Below are positions 1-18,467 of a stretch of DNA of 63,576 bases, one piece after another. Location of the stretch: assembly GCA_016946835.1 (NCBI GenBank), contig JACVTC010000076.1:865001-928576 (forward strand). Direction: 5' to 3'. A model generated the notes under the pieces. That model was not told the DNA's origin and ran no database searches. It was given only the letters and a program-made list of their open reading frames with translations. The first letter of the stretch is position 1. Each line of letters begins with the position of its first letter. This DNA is from Neocallimastix lanati (nom. inval.). Its lineage: Eukaryota > Neocallimastigomycota > Neocallimastigomycetes > Neocallimastigales > Neocallimastigaceae. The position numbers and the translations under genes were made by a program.

Positions 1-6692
<6,692 letters not shown>

Positions 6693-6770
6693 TTTTAGTT
6701 GTATTTATTTATTTAAAAAATCTTTTTTTTTTTATTAATGATTATTAATCTTACTTATACTCTTATTTTT

Positions 6771-6811
<41 letters not shown>

Positions 6812-6982
6812 TCGAATAGTTCAATAATACAATTATAGTCAAGAATAATGTTCCTTTTCTCTTTTTATCTTAATTATTAAAATTCTTGAAAATATAAATA
6901 TTAATTGGCAACAAATTTTAAAATTGCATATATAAAATGTAAAGATGAAATTTTTCTACAAATATTAAAATGAAAATTTTAA

Positions 6983-7016
<34 letters not shown>

Positions 7017-7346
7017 TTATTGTAAATTGACCCTTAAATTTTGAAGTTCGAAAATGGAATTTCCTTTTATTATACTTTTTATAATTTTAGAATATTTATT
7101 TTTTTTAGGATTCTTTTTTTCTTTTTTAAAAAAAAAAAAAAAAAAAAAAAATATACAAAATTCTGTTTTCTTCCAATTTTTATCAATTCATGCTCAATTT
7201 ATTAGCAATAACCTTTTTACTACTACATTTAAGTAATAAATTAAATAAAATATTAATTTGATAATTAGATTTTGCTTATTTATAAATAATTCAATTAACA
7301 ATAATAATAACAATAATAATAAAAATAAAAACTAAACAAAACAAAA

Positions 7347-7387
<41 letters not shown>

Positions 7388-7858
7388 AAAGATAAATGAA
7401 AACAATTATCATACAATATTTAATTAAATGGACTGATATACTAATAACTTTATCATATAATATATTATATTATATTATGATTTTCGAATATTACTATATT
7501 ATATATTCTTTCTTTTCTTTCTCTTTTTTTTTTATTTTTCTTTTTTTTTTTTTAAATAATGTTACTTAACTAATTTTCACTTTAGTAATTAAAGAATAAA
7601 AAACTTTTTTTTAAAATATTTCGAAAATTTAAAAATAAATTTAAATCTATGAACTATATATTATTGCCAATATTAATTAAATAATGAATTAATGAATTAT
7701 TTTATTATTAAATAATTAATTATTTTTTTATAACTATTTTTTTCTTTTTTATTTAAATATATTTTATATATATATAATAAAAAAAGATTAAAAAAAGTTT
7801 AAAAATGATTTTTTAATATAATTAAAATTAATTAATAAAATAAAAATTTTTGTATTAC

Positions 7859-7902
<44 letters not shown>

Positions 7903-8121
7903 AAAAAAAAAGAAAAATTTGAAATAAAATATTTAAAATTAAAAAATAGTTTAGCTATTCCAAACATTCTTTATTTCTCTCTCTCTCTTTTTTTTTATAT
8001 TCACCCTTTTCATTATTATTAGCATTTTTTATAATAATAAAATATTTACTTCATATTATTATTAAATCTTTAAATGATATAACAAAATAAACTTTAAATA
8101 GATAACGATTACCTGTAACAC

Positions 8122-8157
<36 letters not shown>

Positions 8158-8206
8158 TTTCACTTTCTAAACTAAAATTCTTATTAAAATTTTAAATTTC
8201 AATAAA

Positions 8207-8239
<33 letters not shown>

Positions 8240-9330
8240 TGTAGTATTCATATTTATATTTCTTTTTTTCTTTTTTTTTTTTTTTTTTTATTGTAATATT
8301 TATAATGTGATTTTTAATAAAAGCAATTATATTTATTGTACAACATAAAATATGTTAAAACTCTTTTTAAAAAATTCAATAAAGAAACAAATATAATTAC
8401 AATAAAAATAAAATAATATTTTTAACATTATTTAATTCAAATAATTAAAAAATAATAAAATAATAATAAATTTATAAAATTATTATTATTATTATTATTT
8501 TTATATTCATGTTATTCCATTTATTTATTTTTCTATTTTCTATTTTTTTTTTATTCAATTCATTTTTTTATTTTTTATTTTTTATTTTTATAATTTTTAT
8601 TATTTTTAAATTACATATTTTATTATTATATATTTTATTTATAAATAATTTTTTTTTTAAATCTTCTTAATAATTTCTTTTGATAAATAAAAAAGAAAAA
8701 GAAAATACTAACAATAATAAAAAGTATAAATTCATAAATATATAAAATATAATTAAATAAGAATAATAATAATGAATAAATTTTCAAATGGGAATAAATA
8801 TTGAAATACATATATGTATTTATTTATTATTTTATGTATATTATTATTATTTTATTATTAATTCATTATTATATTTAATTAAGAGTTAATAGAAATAATT
8901 TATTATTCATTTATTTTTTTTTTTAAAAAAATTCTTTTAGATATCATTAATAAATTATGATATATAAAGAAGAAAAAAAAAGTAGTATATATAAAATATA
9001 TGGCATAAGTAAGAGGTATATACATATTAATATTGCTTATGTATATATAATATGATATTAATATAAATACTGATACAAATAGATAAATAGATATTTCTAT
9101 TTTTTCTTTATGAAGAAAAAAAAAAAAAGTTATACGGCATCCCAAATTTTTAATTGAATTATTTTTTTGTTTTAAATTTTTTTTATATTTAAAAAAAAAG
9201 TTTTGATTTAAATAAAATTAAAGTTTTATTTGAAAATTTTATCGAAATATTAAAATTTAAAAAATTTAAAATAGAATAATTAACTAGAATTTTAATATTC
9301 TTTTTTTTAGTTAGTTATACATTAATTTAA
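6693..9330. other. A/T-rich intergenic DNA, no gene seen
   Basis: Upstream of MON2. Contains long homopolymers (A tracts at about 7348-7385 and 7861-7900, T tracts near 6770-6810 and 8270-8290), short TAT and AT runs, and no open frame with coding character in either strand. MON2 promoter elements cannot be picked out against this background. Confidence 0.6.
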
Positions 9331-10340
9331 ATTTTGGATGACTAATCTCCCCACTTAAATTTAATTTAAATATATTGAACTTAATATATGAATTTATAAG
9401 TGAAAATTTTAAATTGTTTGTTAATGGTAATTAAATAATGAAAATATTTTAAAGTATATTGATATAGCATTATCAGTTTGATTAGTGTAAAATCATGAAT
9501 TGTTCGCTCAATTTAATTGGAACAAAAACTAATCAGCGACTATAATGTACTATTTTAAGTGGCTATGTGAGATGTCAAATATATTTATTTAATGGAGCCA
9601 TTTCTATGAAGGCCTTATACCATCTATTACTATTACTTCTGGCAAAAACTCATTTCAAACTAGGTTATTCCATGATATGAAATATTATTGAATATAACCA
9701 TTTCATGCTAAGTATTTAACTAAAGAAATTACTGTAGAATATAGTCATATCACACTAAGCATTTCTATTGCTAATGTGACATCCTTTTTCGAATATCCAC
9801 ATTGTAATTGATCAGTAACTATTAAGTATATTTGTTAAATTTATTATATAAATAATCATCAAGAATAGTTATGAAATATTTATTGTTATTAAATGACCTA
9901 ATCACTTGTCCAACTGTTTCTATATGAAAAATTTATGGGCTATAATATTTTAAATGTCGAAACACTTTTAATAATATGTTAAAAATTAAGATTATAATAT
10001 AAAAATTTAATATTAAATAAGTAAGTTAATAAAAATGTATTTTAAATAAATTAAATTATCATAGGAAAAATTTATTCAAATTTAATTTTAATATATTTTT
10101 TTTGAAATGAAATCTTAAGAAGAAGAAATTTAATAAAAGATATTAAGATTAATTAATAATTAATTACATAAATTATTCATTTTACAAATGGATTATGAGT
10201 CTCAAGTATTTATAATTATTTTGTTGTAATATATAAAGAATTTTTTTTATTAATAAAGTGTCAAAATTGAAAAAAAAATTATTATTATATTAATTATAAA
10301 ATTAAAGTAAAATTTTATAAAAAATAATAACAAAAGTTAA
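9331..10340. other. Higher-complexity intergenic segment, probably decayed retroelement
   Basis: Base composition is less extreme than in the flanks, especially 9470-9960, and neither strand has an open frame longer than a few dozen codons. It leads directly into a copia-type gag fragment at 10357, so it could be its LTR and leader, but I found no matching second LTR and no diagnostic motif. Confidence 0.35.
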
Positions 10341-10356
10341 GTCAATTTAATAAAAA

Positions 10357-10500
10357 TGAAATACGGAAAAAACGCTACAAAGGATATTTTGGATAGTTCC
10401 AATTTCAAATTATGGAAACAAGAATTCTACCTTTCGCTTTAAGGAAAAAAAAACTTCACAGTGTAATGATTGGTGTTAAATACGACAGGTCAGTGAAATT
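10357..10500 (+). pseudogene. Copia-type gag N-terminal fragment
   Basis: The frame from the ATG at 10357 reads MKYGKNATKDILDSSNFKLW and continues into KQEFYLSL before a stop. The pattern L-x-x-SNF-x-x-W-K is the start of Ty1/copia-type Gag (UBN2/DUF4219-like region). It is cut after about 28 residues, then runs into A-tract DNA and an LTR tail. No protease, integrase or RT of this element follows. Confidence 0.5.
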
Positions 10501-10530
10501 TAAAAAAAAAAAAAGGAAAGTTATTTAAAA

Positions 10531-10591
10531 GTTTTTACTTATAATTATTAATAATTAATTCCCTTTAATAATATTAAGCAAAAACGTTACA
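10531..10591 (+). repeat. Truncated LTR tail, copy of 15272-15331
   Basis: About 60 bases, including AATTCCCTTTAATAATATTA and ending CGTTACA, recur almost unchanged at 15272-15331, where they form the end of an LTR that begins TGTAA and ends TTACA. Only the last part of the LTR is present here. It is placed just upstream of the gypsy remnant, as a 5' LTR would be. Confidence 0.6.
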
Positions 10592-10689
10592 ATAAAAACA
10601 AACCCAAAAAGCTCCCAATACCTCGACATTACAACCACTACCTTAGGCCTCTATTAAAAAGTATCTATCTTCAAATTTCTACCACTCTT

Positions 10690-10910
10690 TTCGGCTAATT
10701 TTATAATTCTTTCTGATTTTTCCTATCACTTTCTTATAACTACTCTGGTTAATCCAACCACTCGTTACATCCACTTCTGATTACTTATTCTGGTAAATCC
10801 ATCTACTCTTTCAGGTCACTCTTGATACTTATTCTATGAAATCAAACCACTTTTTCCGGCCACTCCCAAAACTTATTCTGGTCTATTCAACTACTCTATC
10901 CGGACATATT
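10690..10910 (+). repeat. Imperfect tandem repeat, about 44-bp unit, roughly five copies
   Basis: Successive diverged units share the pattern ACTTATTCTGGT followed by (C/A)AAYCCA and CCACTC. It lies between the LTR tail and gag of the gypsy remnant and could be a decayed low-complexity part of the leader or of Gag. No continuous frame survives. Confidence 0.45.
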
Positions 10911-11489
10911 TCCTATTGAACCTTGAATTAATAATAATTATTTTCTTTAATTAATAAACTATAATATATATTAAAAATAAGCAACATACTTAGCGTGGTA
11001 AGTTAAACTACTAAACATAATACTTGTACATAAGGTATTGTTTGAATCAAGGAAGATAATCAGCTAGTCTCTTTCCGCTAATTAAGTTAGTAATTATAAA
11101 GGAATTAGCTCCGTTACTTTCTTTTATTAATTCAAAATTAATATTAATATTCAACCTTACCTTCTTACTGTTCAAGAGCTACGGGAACTTATTGCTTAAT
11201 TCTAAAACAATTTATAGACTTGAAGATTTAACGTTCTATTAATTGGTTTTTATAGAAAAATAATAATTAATAAAATAATTAATATTAATTAATCTTTAAC
11301 AATAAATATTTCTATTAATAATTTAAAATCTCGAATTAAAATAAGAACATTTCCCGGCCTATTTAAATCAATAACTATAGTTGTTATCTTTAATAACTCT
11401 TTATAAATTCTTTTAGTGATCCTTTTAGAAACCCCTCTTTTGGAACATCTCACTTTTGGAAAACCTACCTTTTTGAAAAATTTATTTAC

Positions 11490-13690
11490 TTAATCATCAT
11501 GACATAGGATAACAACACTACTTACAAGGATAGATTTGCTGGCGACCGACGCTACTTCAAGGAATTTCTCGCTAAATTAAATTTATTTTCATGATCTATC
11601 CGATTCGAAAATGATACTACCAAAGTTGTTTATATCATTTCTAGACTCTACGGAAAAGCTATGTATTAGGTAGCCACTCTTATAGAAAACAGAGATCCTT
11701 GCCTTGACCACTACGAAGAATTTATCTCAAGACTTAAAGCCGCTTTCGATAAACAGTGATGCTACCTTTGTCGCTAATCAAAAGCTCAGAACAATCAAGC
11801 AAAAATGTCTTGGGGATGTTGGAAACTACGTTTTCGAGTTCAATAGGTATGCTAACGAATTATCCTGGTAGGAGGAAACAAAAATGGACGGTTTCCTCGC
11901 CGGTCTTAATGATCTGATCGCTAGCAAAATACTAGAGATGTTTCATGGGCCATCTTCTTTCTTCAACATGTAAATTATAGCGTCAAGGATCGATTCAAAA
12001 ATCTCTACTAACAAATAATTCTTTGGCCCCCAAAGAAAATTTTTAAAAACTCTTTTTAATAATTACCATAAAAAAACAATCATTCAACAAGAAATCTTCT
12101 ACTCCTAAATTCCACGGTTCCTTTATCGAAAGAAGAAAAGAATCGAAGAAGAAGAGAAAACCTATGTTGGTATTGCGGTTTTGCTGACCACTCCTTAGAA
12201 AAATGCCCTCTCAAGAACAAAAATAAGCCTACTACCAGTTCACACATAAGCAATCCTAAGCCAAATGCTTCTCCAAGGCCAAGAATTTCATACCAACCCA
12301 ATTAAAACTCCCAATTTTTGAATTCAATCTTAATGTTTTAAATAATTCTGCTAAAACTAAAAATTTTCTTGATTCAGGTCTCTCAACTTGGCTTAATGGA
12401 TATTGAATTTGTAAAAGAAAAATAACATCCCCTATACCACGGACACCAATCTTCCAAAGATACCTGGCATCGGAGGTAATCAATCTATTCTTGGTGAAAC
12501 CTACTCAATTTCAATCACATACAAAAATTATAATTGCAAAACAAAATTTTATATACTCGATCTTCCATCCTATTGCGCTATATTAGACACACACTGGCTA
12601 TCAATTCATAACGCAACCATTAATTATTCTACTAAAGAACACATCCTTCAATCAAATCATTGTATCTCTGACCGCTTAATTTTACCTAGTTCCTTTACTA
12701 CTGTTATTCCTCTAAGCAAAAGCAAAACCTAATAAAGGCACTAATATTAATATTCAAAATTCTTTACCTTCCTTTCAAAGAGGTATTCAATAAAATACAT
12801 GCTAACGAATTATCACCACATAGACTTTATGACTACGAACTTAAAGAAGATCAATTCTATCATGATATATGTCAACGACCCTCTTCGGACAAACCCCAGG
12901 ACTTTTCCTAAACTTATGAACTTCACTCTTAGTAAAGACTTCCTTCTCTACAATAATAGAATCTAAGTCCCTCCAAATTGTTGTTCTTCTGTCTTAAATA
13001 TTTGCCATGATTCTCCCTCTGCTGGACATTTAGGTATCAAGAAAACTACTTCCTTTACTTGCCTTGATTTCTGGTGGCCCTCTATATACACTACTGTTAA
13101 AAACTATGTTCATTCATGTGACTCGTTTTGCTGCTTAAAGGACTCCAGACATAAATCGTATGGTCTCTTACAACCACTCGACATTCCTAATCACCCTTGG
13201 ACTTCAATCTCAATGGATTTTTTTACTGATCTTCCAATCTCCAAAGGCTTCACTTGTGTTTTCGTTAATCTCGACCGCTTCTCCAAAATAGAACACTCCA
13301 CCCTTTTCAAAATGTTCTTTCTGCTGAAGTCACTGCTAAATCCTTTATGAATACCATCTTTAGACTCTATGATTTACCCAACGAATTTCTATCAGATCCT
13401 GGTACTCAGTTCACTTCTAAATTCTGGACTGCTCTTTGTAAGACTTTTAACATCTCAATGAAACTCTCTTCTCCTTTTCACCATCAAACCAATGGTCTAA
13501 CGGAGAGGGTGAACTCTGTCATCGAACAATTTCTCCGTTGCTACAAATTGGAACGACTACCTATTTCTAGAAAGTTAGGACCTTATAAAATATTTAGAAA
13601 AAAATTTTACCTGTGACTTATAAGATTAAGCTACCAAAAAAAAAAAATCAGAATCCACCCCATTGTTCATGTTTCCGATCTTTAATAAAT
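11490..13690 (+). pseudogene. Gypsy (Metaviridae-type) gag-protease-integrase remnant without RT
   Basis: Fragments of one gypsy polyprotein occur in order with stops and frameshifts. A Retrotrans_gag-like region at about 11520-12000 includes FAGDRRYFKEFLAKLNLF and FISRLKAAFD. A CCHC zinc knuckle, [14 protein letters not shown], lies at 12165-12206. A retropepsin active site FLDSGLSTW lies at about 12365-12391, followed by protease-like sequence to about 12720. After a gap, the integrase zinc-binding HHCC region starts near 13005 (HDSPSAGHLGIKKT) and continues through MDFFTDLP and VFVNLDRFSK to FHHQTNGLTERVN near 13480-13516. The open part 13347-13616 jumps abruptly from integrase to a tail KLGPYKIFRKKFYL. 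RT and RNase H, normally between protease and integrase, are absent: only about 250 bases separate them. The element is dead. Confidence 0.8.
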
Positions 13691-14740
13691 CTTTAATACA
13701 TTAAATAGCTTAATTTTTCGTACAATTAATTTATTTAATGTATATGAATTATTTTTTAATATAAAATTTATTGAAATAAAATTTATTAATTATTTTTTAA
13801 ATTGAAAATATTTTTTAATTAGTTTAGTTAACTTAGTTTAGTTTTAAATAGTTAAATATTAATTTAGGAATAATCTTAAATAGTTAATATTTATAAAAAT
13901 AGTTTTTCAATATTAAATATATAATTAAAATTATTATTATAAGTATTAAAATAATAAATAAAATAAAGAGTTTAAAAAATTAATTTTAGTTTTAGTAAAT
14001 TAATAAATAATAAAAATTATTAATTAAAAAATCTTTTGTTTATAAATAAATAGTTTTATATATATTATTAAATAACATCATGTATTAATAATGTAATAAG
14101 AAAAAATATAAATACATGTAATTTTTCTCAAATAAATCGATGTATTAGTTATTCACTATTTTACAGTTAATAACATAAAAGAAATTTATAATTAATAAAA
14201 AGAATTTAATAAAAAAAAAAGAATTTACTTATTTGCTTAAATTGTAAAGTGTTTTTTATTGTTATAATCTGTTTTAATTGACAGATTCATTACAGAAGCC
14301 TTCTAGGAATTTGAAAGTAGCCTCAATTGTCCTAAACTTTTGAAAAACTTTAATAACAAACCTAAACAAAATATTTAAAATTCAAAAGAGAAAATTTTTA
14401 TTATTTTAATCGAAAATGAATCATTATAATTTTATTTTCACTTTATTAATACCTTATTATTATCAAACTTGTATTATTATTAAATGATTTTTACTTATAT
14501 TTTTATTAATATTACTATCATGTAACATTATTAATATTCAAAAATTTTTATTATTAATATTCCTGTAATTTTATTATTATCATGTAATTCTTATACTTTA
14601 ATGTTAAATTGGAAATACTTAGTTTATTATTATGAAACTTTTCATTATTTTTATTTTTTAGTATAGTTTAGCCTAACTTAAAGATTCGTCTGGTATCCGA
14701 ATCCTGGTGGAGGACCATATAACGAATCTAAGAATTTCAG
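13691..14740. other. A/T-rich segment between gypsy remnant and LTR, no gene seen
   Basis: No coding frame in either strand. It lies where the 3' untranslated region of the 10.6-13.7 kb element would be, but no polypurine tract is visible immediately before the LTR at 14876. Confidence 0.4.
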
Positions 14741-14744
14741 AAAT

Positions 14745-14815
14745 TAGAACAATAGTTTAGTGGTTAGTTACATTAACCATGATCAATACTGCATGGGTTT
14801 GACTCTGACTTCGAC
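14745..14815 (+). other. tRNA-like sequence with A-box- and B-box-like motifs
   Basis: TAGTTTAGTGGTTAG resembles a tRNA D-arm/A box, and GGGTTTGACTC about 45 bases later resembles a T-arm/B box. Flanking bases do not form a standard acceptor stem, and the anticodon arm is weak. A genuine tRNA is unlikely; a tRNA-derived SINE head or decayed tRNA is possible. Confidence 0.25.
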
Positions 14816-14875
14816 CCATTTTACAAAATTATTATTTTAAATATGTATTAATAATATTTTCTTAAATTTTCTTTC

Positions 14876-15331
14876 TGTAACAAAAAAATTATAGAATTTC
14901 ATGGATTTTCTTGGTTAATTTATTTAATCAGAAATTATTAGAAAATTTAAATTTTTTAATTCTATTATTACTTTTATCATATGATTCATTTTTATCAATT
15001 AAAATCATACTTTTAGAACATTTTATACTTTTTCATTCAAGAAACTATTTTTCCGGAAAAAGTATAAATAGGAGTGCTTTCTTCGACAAAATATTTTTTC
15101 TTTGTATTTTTATTTTAAAAAAAAAATAAACAAATAAGTAATACCTTAGTTACAGTTAATTAATATTTTAATAAATTTTTTATTAATAAAGCAAATATTT
15201 TATAAAACAAATTTTCTTCATTTATATTACTTATATTTTACAGTGTCGACCTATTGAGTCAACAAAGTTTTTTAATTATAATTATTAATAATTAATTCCC
15301 TTTAATAATATTAAGTAAAAATACCGTTACA
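14876..15331 (+). repeat. LTR, 456 bp, TGTAAC...GTTACA
   Basis: Terminal inverted hexamers TGTAAC/GTTACA bound the segment. A TATA box, GTATAAATAGG, lies at about 15062-15072 and would be the U3 promoter. The last 60 bases match the truncated copy at 10531-10591, suggesting this is the 3' LTR of the plus-strand element between them. No clear target-site duplication flanks it. Confidence 0.6.
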
Positions 15332-15339
15332 TAACTCAA

Positions 15340-15890
15340 TTATTTTTTGAATAACTGAAATATCTTCTTCTTTTATAATTGTGTAGGTTAACCTTTTATA
15401 TATTTCAGGGCGGTTACTATTAAATGTTCCTCAGAGGAGATTCAATTTATCTGATTCTCTTTCTCCTGGGTATATTGGATCAACCGTTGTTTTAAACTTT
15501 TTAAATTATTTTCATAAAGTTTCAAAGTTGGCAATGAATCGTCTAATGCTTTCCCCGTTGTACTCAAGTTCTTCTAATTTTTTTTATATTTAATTTATTA
15601 TATATTTTTATATTCTTCTATTCTTTTTTCTTCTATATTTCGTAGAAGTATATTATTTCCAAAGTTCATAGGATGTATCGATATTGTCGATTTTTACCCA
15701 AATTTTTTTTATCTCAGAAGTTATAAATTATTTTTCTGGCTTTAGCATCATCTTTCAGTGTTACAACAAAGTTGTCGATAATACTTGAAGTTTCAAGGGT
15801 TCTATCCATTGAGACAATTGAAGCAACAGTGTGCTCTAAATTTTTCTCCAATTTTCCCATTACAATATGACTTCAGATAGCATAATTGCT
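15340..15890 (-). pseudogene. Retrotransposon gag-like fragment, broken by stops
   Basis: Read on the minus strand from about 15890, short open pieces follow one another, among them LLLQLSQWIEPLKLQVLSTT and LDDSLPTLKLYENNLKSL. The spacing and the W-x-EPL and late LPTL-type patterns resemble Gag of LTR retroelements. At least six stops interrupt it. No zinc knuckle or pol follows. The family is uncertain. Confidence 0.4.
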
Positions 15891-16164
15891 TTCATTGAAT
15901 TTAAATGTTTCAATTTAAATTATTTTTTTTATTCAATTGACTATCAAAATTTTATTTGAATTTTCAGTACAGAAGAAATTCTCAATCTTATTTAAGCCCA
16001 ACTATTTAATAGAAGTAATATTAAAAAAATACTAAAATTTATTTATAACTTTATTTAATATAAAATAAAATTTATAATTATCTAATTCCAATAATTATAA
16101 AATAATAACATTTGAAATATTAATCTAAGACAAAAAAATAATTTTCTTTGTTTACTTTTTTATT

Positions 16165-16519
16165 TAAAAATTTATTTTATTTTTTTTTTACTAAAATTAA
16201 AATAAAACTACTTCTTCACTAAATTATCAATTTCTGATTAAAGTGAATTTTTTTTTATTTTTATATAAAATTAAATATATCTTTTTTAATATATATAATT
16301 ATGAAAAATTATATTAAATAAAAGAATTAAGGTTTTTTTTTTTTTTTGTAATTAAAAATTTATTTTATTTTTTTTTTTTTTTACTAAAATTAAAATAAAA
16401 CTACTTCTTCACTAAATTATCAATTTCTGATTAAAGTGAATTTTTTTTTTTTTATATAAAATTAAATATATCTTTTTTAATATATATAATTATGAAAAAT
16501 TATATTAAATAAAAGAATT

Positions 16520-16552
<33 letters not shown>

Positions 16553-16560
16553 GTAATTAA
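16165..16560. repeat. Direct tandem duplication, period about 187 bp
   Basis: The segment from AAAATTTATTTTATTTTTTT through the ACTACTTCTTCACTAAATTA core to AATTAAGG and a T tract is present twice in a row, at about 16165-16350 and 16352-16560. The copies differ mainly in T-tract length, so the duplication looks recent. No coding content. Confidence 0.85.
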
Positions 16561-16815
16561 AAGTGGCCTCTTTTGTTTTATATTTTCATTCATATAACCT
16601 TCGCAAATTATAATTAATAAATTATATAATTTAATTAATAAAGTAGAAAATTATTGGTAATAAAATATAATATATAATAATAATTAACGAGAAAACTTGG
16701 ACTGAAATTTAACTTAATTATATAGTTTTCGAAGATTAAAAAATAATAGAACTGATGTATTTCGAAATGTGGCGTTTCTTAATTACAACTTAAAAACAAG
16801 AATTTTAATAAAATA

Positions 16816-16847
<32 letters not shown>

Positions 16848-17040
16848 AATAATCCAATATTGGTTAATTTTTTTTTTTTTTTTTACAGACGCAATCTTTA
16901 ATATTTATTTATTTATTTATTTATTAATTACATGAATATTTTTAATTTAGGAAAAAAAAAAAAAACACACAAAATTAATTAAAAAATAAATATTATTTAT
17001 TCAATTAGAACATTTTAAATAGTAATATGAAATAAAGTGG

Positions 17041-17430
17041 ATAAATTCAGGAAAAAGTTCATATGCAACAAACTTCACTTCCAGATTATTAGATTTCTAT
17101 TTAAAAGGAATTCTTATTCCGTATTAGGGTTTGAAATGATTATCCAAAGAAATTAAGGTCTTTTCCTTCAGAGGCATTGGCTCTACTCTCCCCTCTTACT
17201 GCATTTTCAGCGTTGACGCTCCTGATTAGATTTGCGTTTATATCGTCGAAATAACAAACCTTGTCGAGTACTAGCCCTTAACATAATTTCTGTAAAGAGA
17301 GCCGCAAATCTCATCAAGAATGGCGTTTTAGAATAATTACCTGAAATGATATGGTTATTAATCAAAACGTTCCTTTTTATAATTAAAATCAATAATGATT
17401 GCATCTCTTCCACTAAGAAGGAAATTATAT
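17041..17430. other. Unidentified GC-richer island
   Basis: This segment is clearly richer in G+C than its surroundings. A 68-codon frame on the minus strand (17413-17207) reads through the island, with MRFAALFTEIMLRASTRQG in the middle, and the plus strand also has a fairly long open stretch around 17240-17330. I recognise no family. It could be a fragment of a host gene, of a mobile element, or a structured RNA. Neighbours on both sides are simple A/T sequence. Confidence 0.3.
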
Positions 17431-18057
17431 AGTTGGTATCATGTCACATATATATATTTACACCATCATTATTCAGAAAATCACTAATATTAACACTATT
17501 TTCACCAATTGGTCTATTTATTATATAATTAATAACAATATTATTATTTTTATTATCACTAATATTAATATTACTGTTTTCACTATCAATACTATAACTA
17601 TTATTAACAATATTATTTCTATTGTTATTATTAATATTATACTCTTCATTACTACTATCAGAATCAGTACTTTAAGAAAACAGATATATAATACAATGTT
17701 AATATTATTTACTTTTAAATATATAATTTATATATGTTTTTTCATAAAAAAAAAGTAAACAAAATTTAAAATAATTAATGAAAATATTGAAAAAATATAT
17801 AAATATATTTAAATTCAATTTTTACTATAAAAATATTAGAAATGCTCTTAAATTACAAAATAAAAAAATATAAAAAAAAAAAAATTATATATATATATAT
17901 AATTTTTTTAATTTTTCTTTTAATTTTGCTTATAAATTACATTATTATTTTCATTATTTCTATTAATTATATTTAAATAATAATTAATTATTTTTCATTT
18001 TATTTATTTATTTATTTATTTTTTATTTTTTTTATTTTATTTTGATATAATTATTAT

Positions 18058-18106
<49 letters not shown>

Positions 18107-18467
18107 AATTTTAAATTTTAAATATTGTAGATAAATTATCATTATTTATATAAAAAAAAAAAAATTAAGAAAAAAAATATTATAAGTAAGATAATATATA
18201 TTTTTTAATAATAAAAACTATTTTTCATTATCAATGTAGTGTCTATTATAATTTTCTTAAAATTCACAAAATAAGTAATATGTTAATTTTTAATTAAGGT
18301 ATTTGATTTTATAATGGAAAAAAAGAAAATAGTTTTTTTTTTTTTTTTTTTTTTTTTAATAAAAAATTTACAAATAAAAAATAGAATACAACTAAGTTCT
18401 GTAGTTAAATAAAAAATATATATATACTATTTAATATATATATTTATATATTTTTATTCTAAGCTTT
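17431..18467. other. A/T-rich spacer downstream of the kinase gene
   Basis: Contains ATT/AAT-biased stretches (the 105-codon plus-strand frame at 17441-17758 is almost all Ile, Asn and Thr and is not taken as a gene), a T tract at 18061-18098 and another at 18332-18357. No gene seen. Confidence 0.6.

Noticed and set aside
12080-12483. Two overlapping minus-strand frames of 73 and 75 codons
   Set aside because: Shadows of the plus-strand gypsy gag/protease, whose zinc knuckle and DSG motif lie in the same bases.
17441-17758. 105-codon frame of Ile, Asn and Thr
   Set aside because: Produced by ATT/AAT/ACT-biased simple sequence; no conserved motif and no splice partners.
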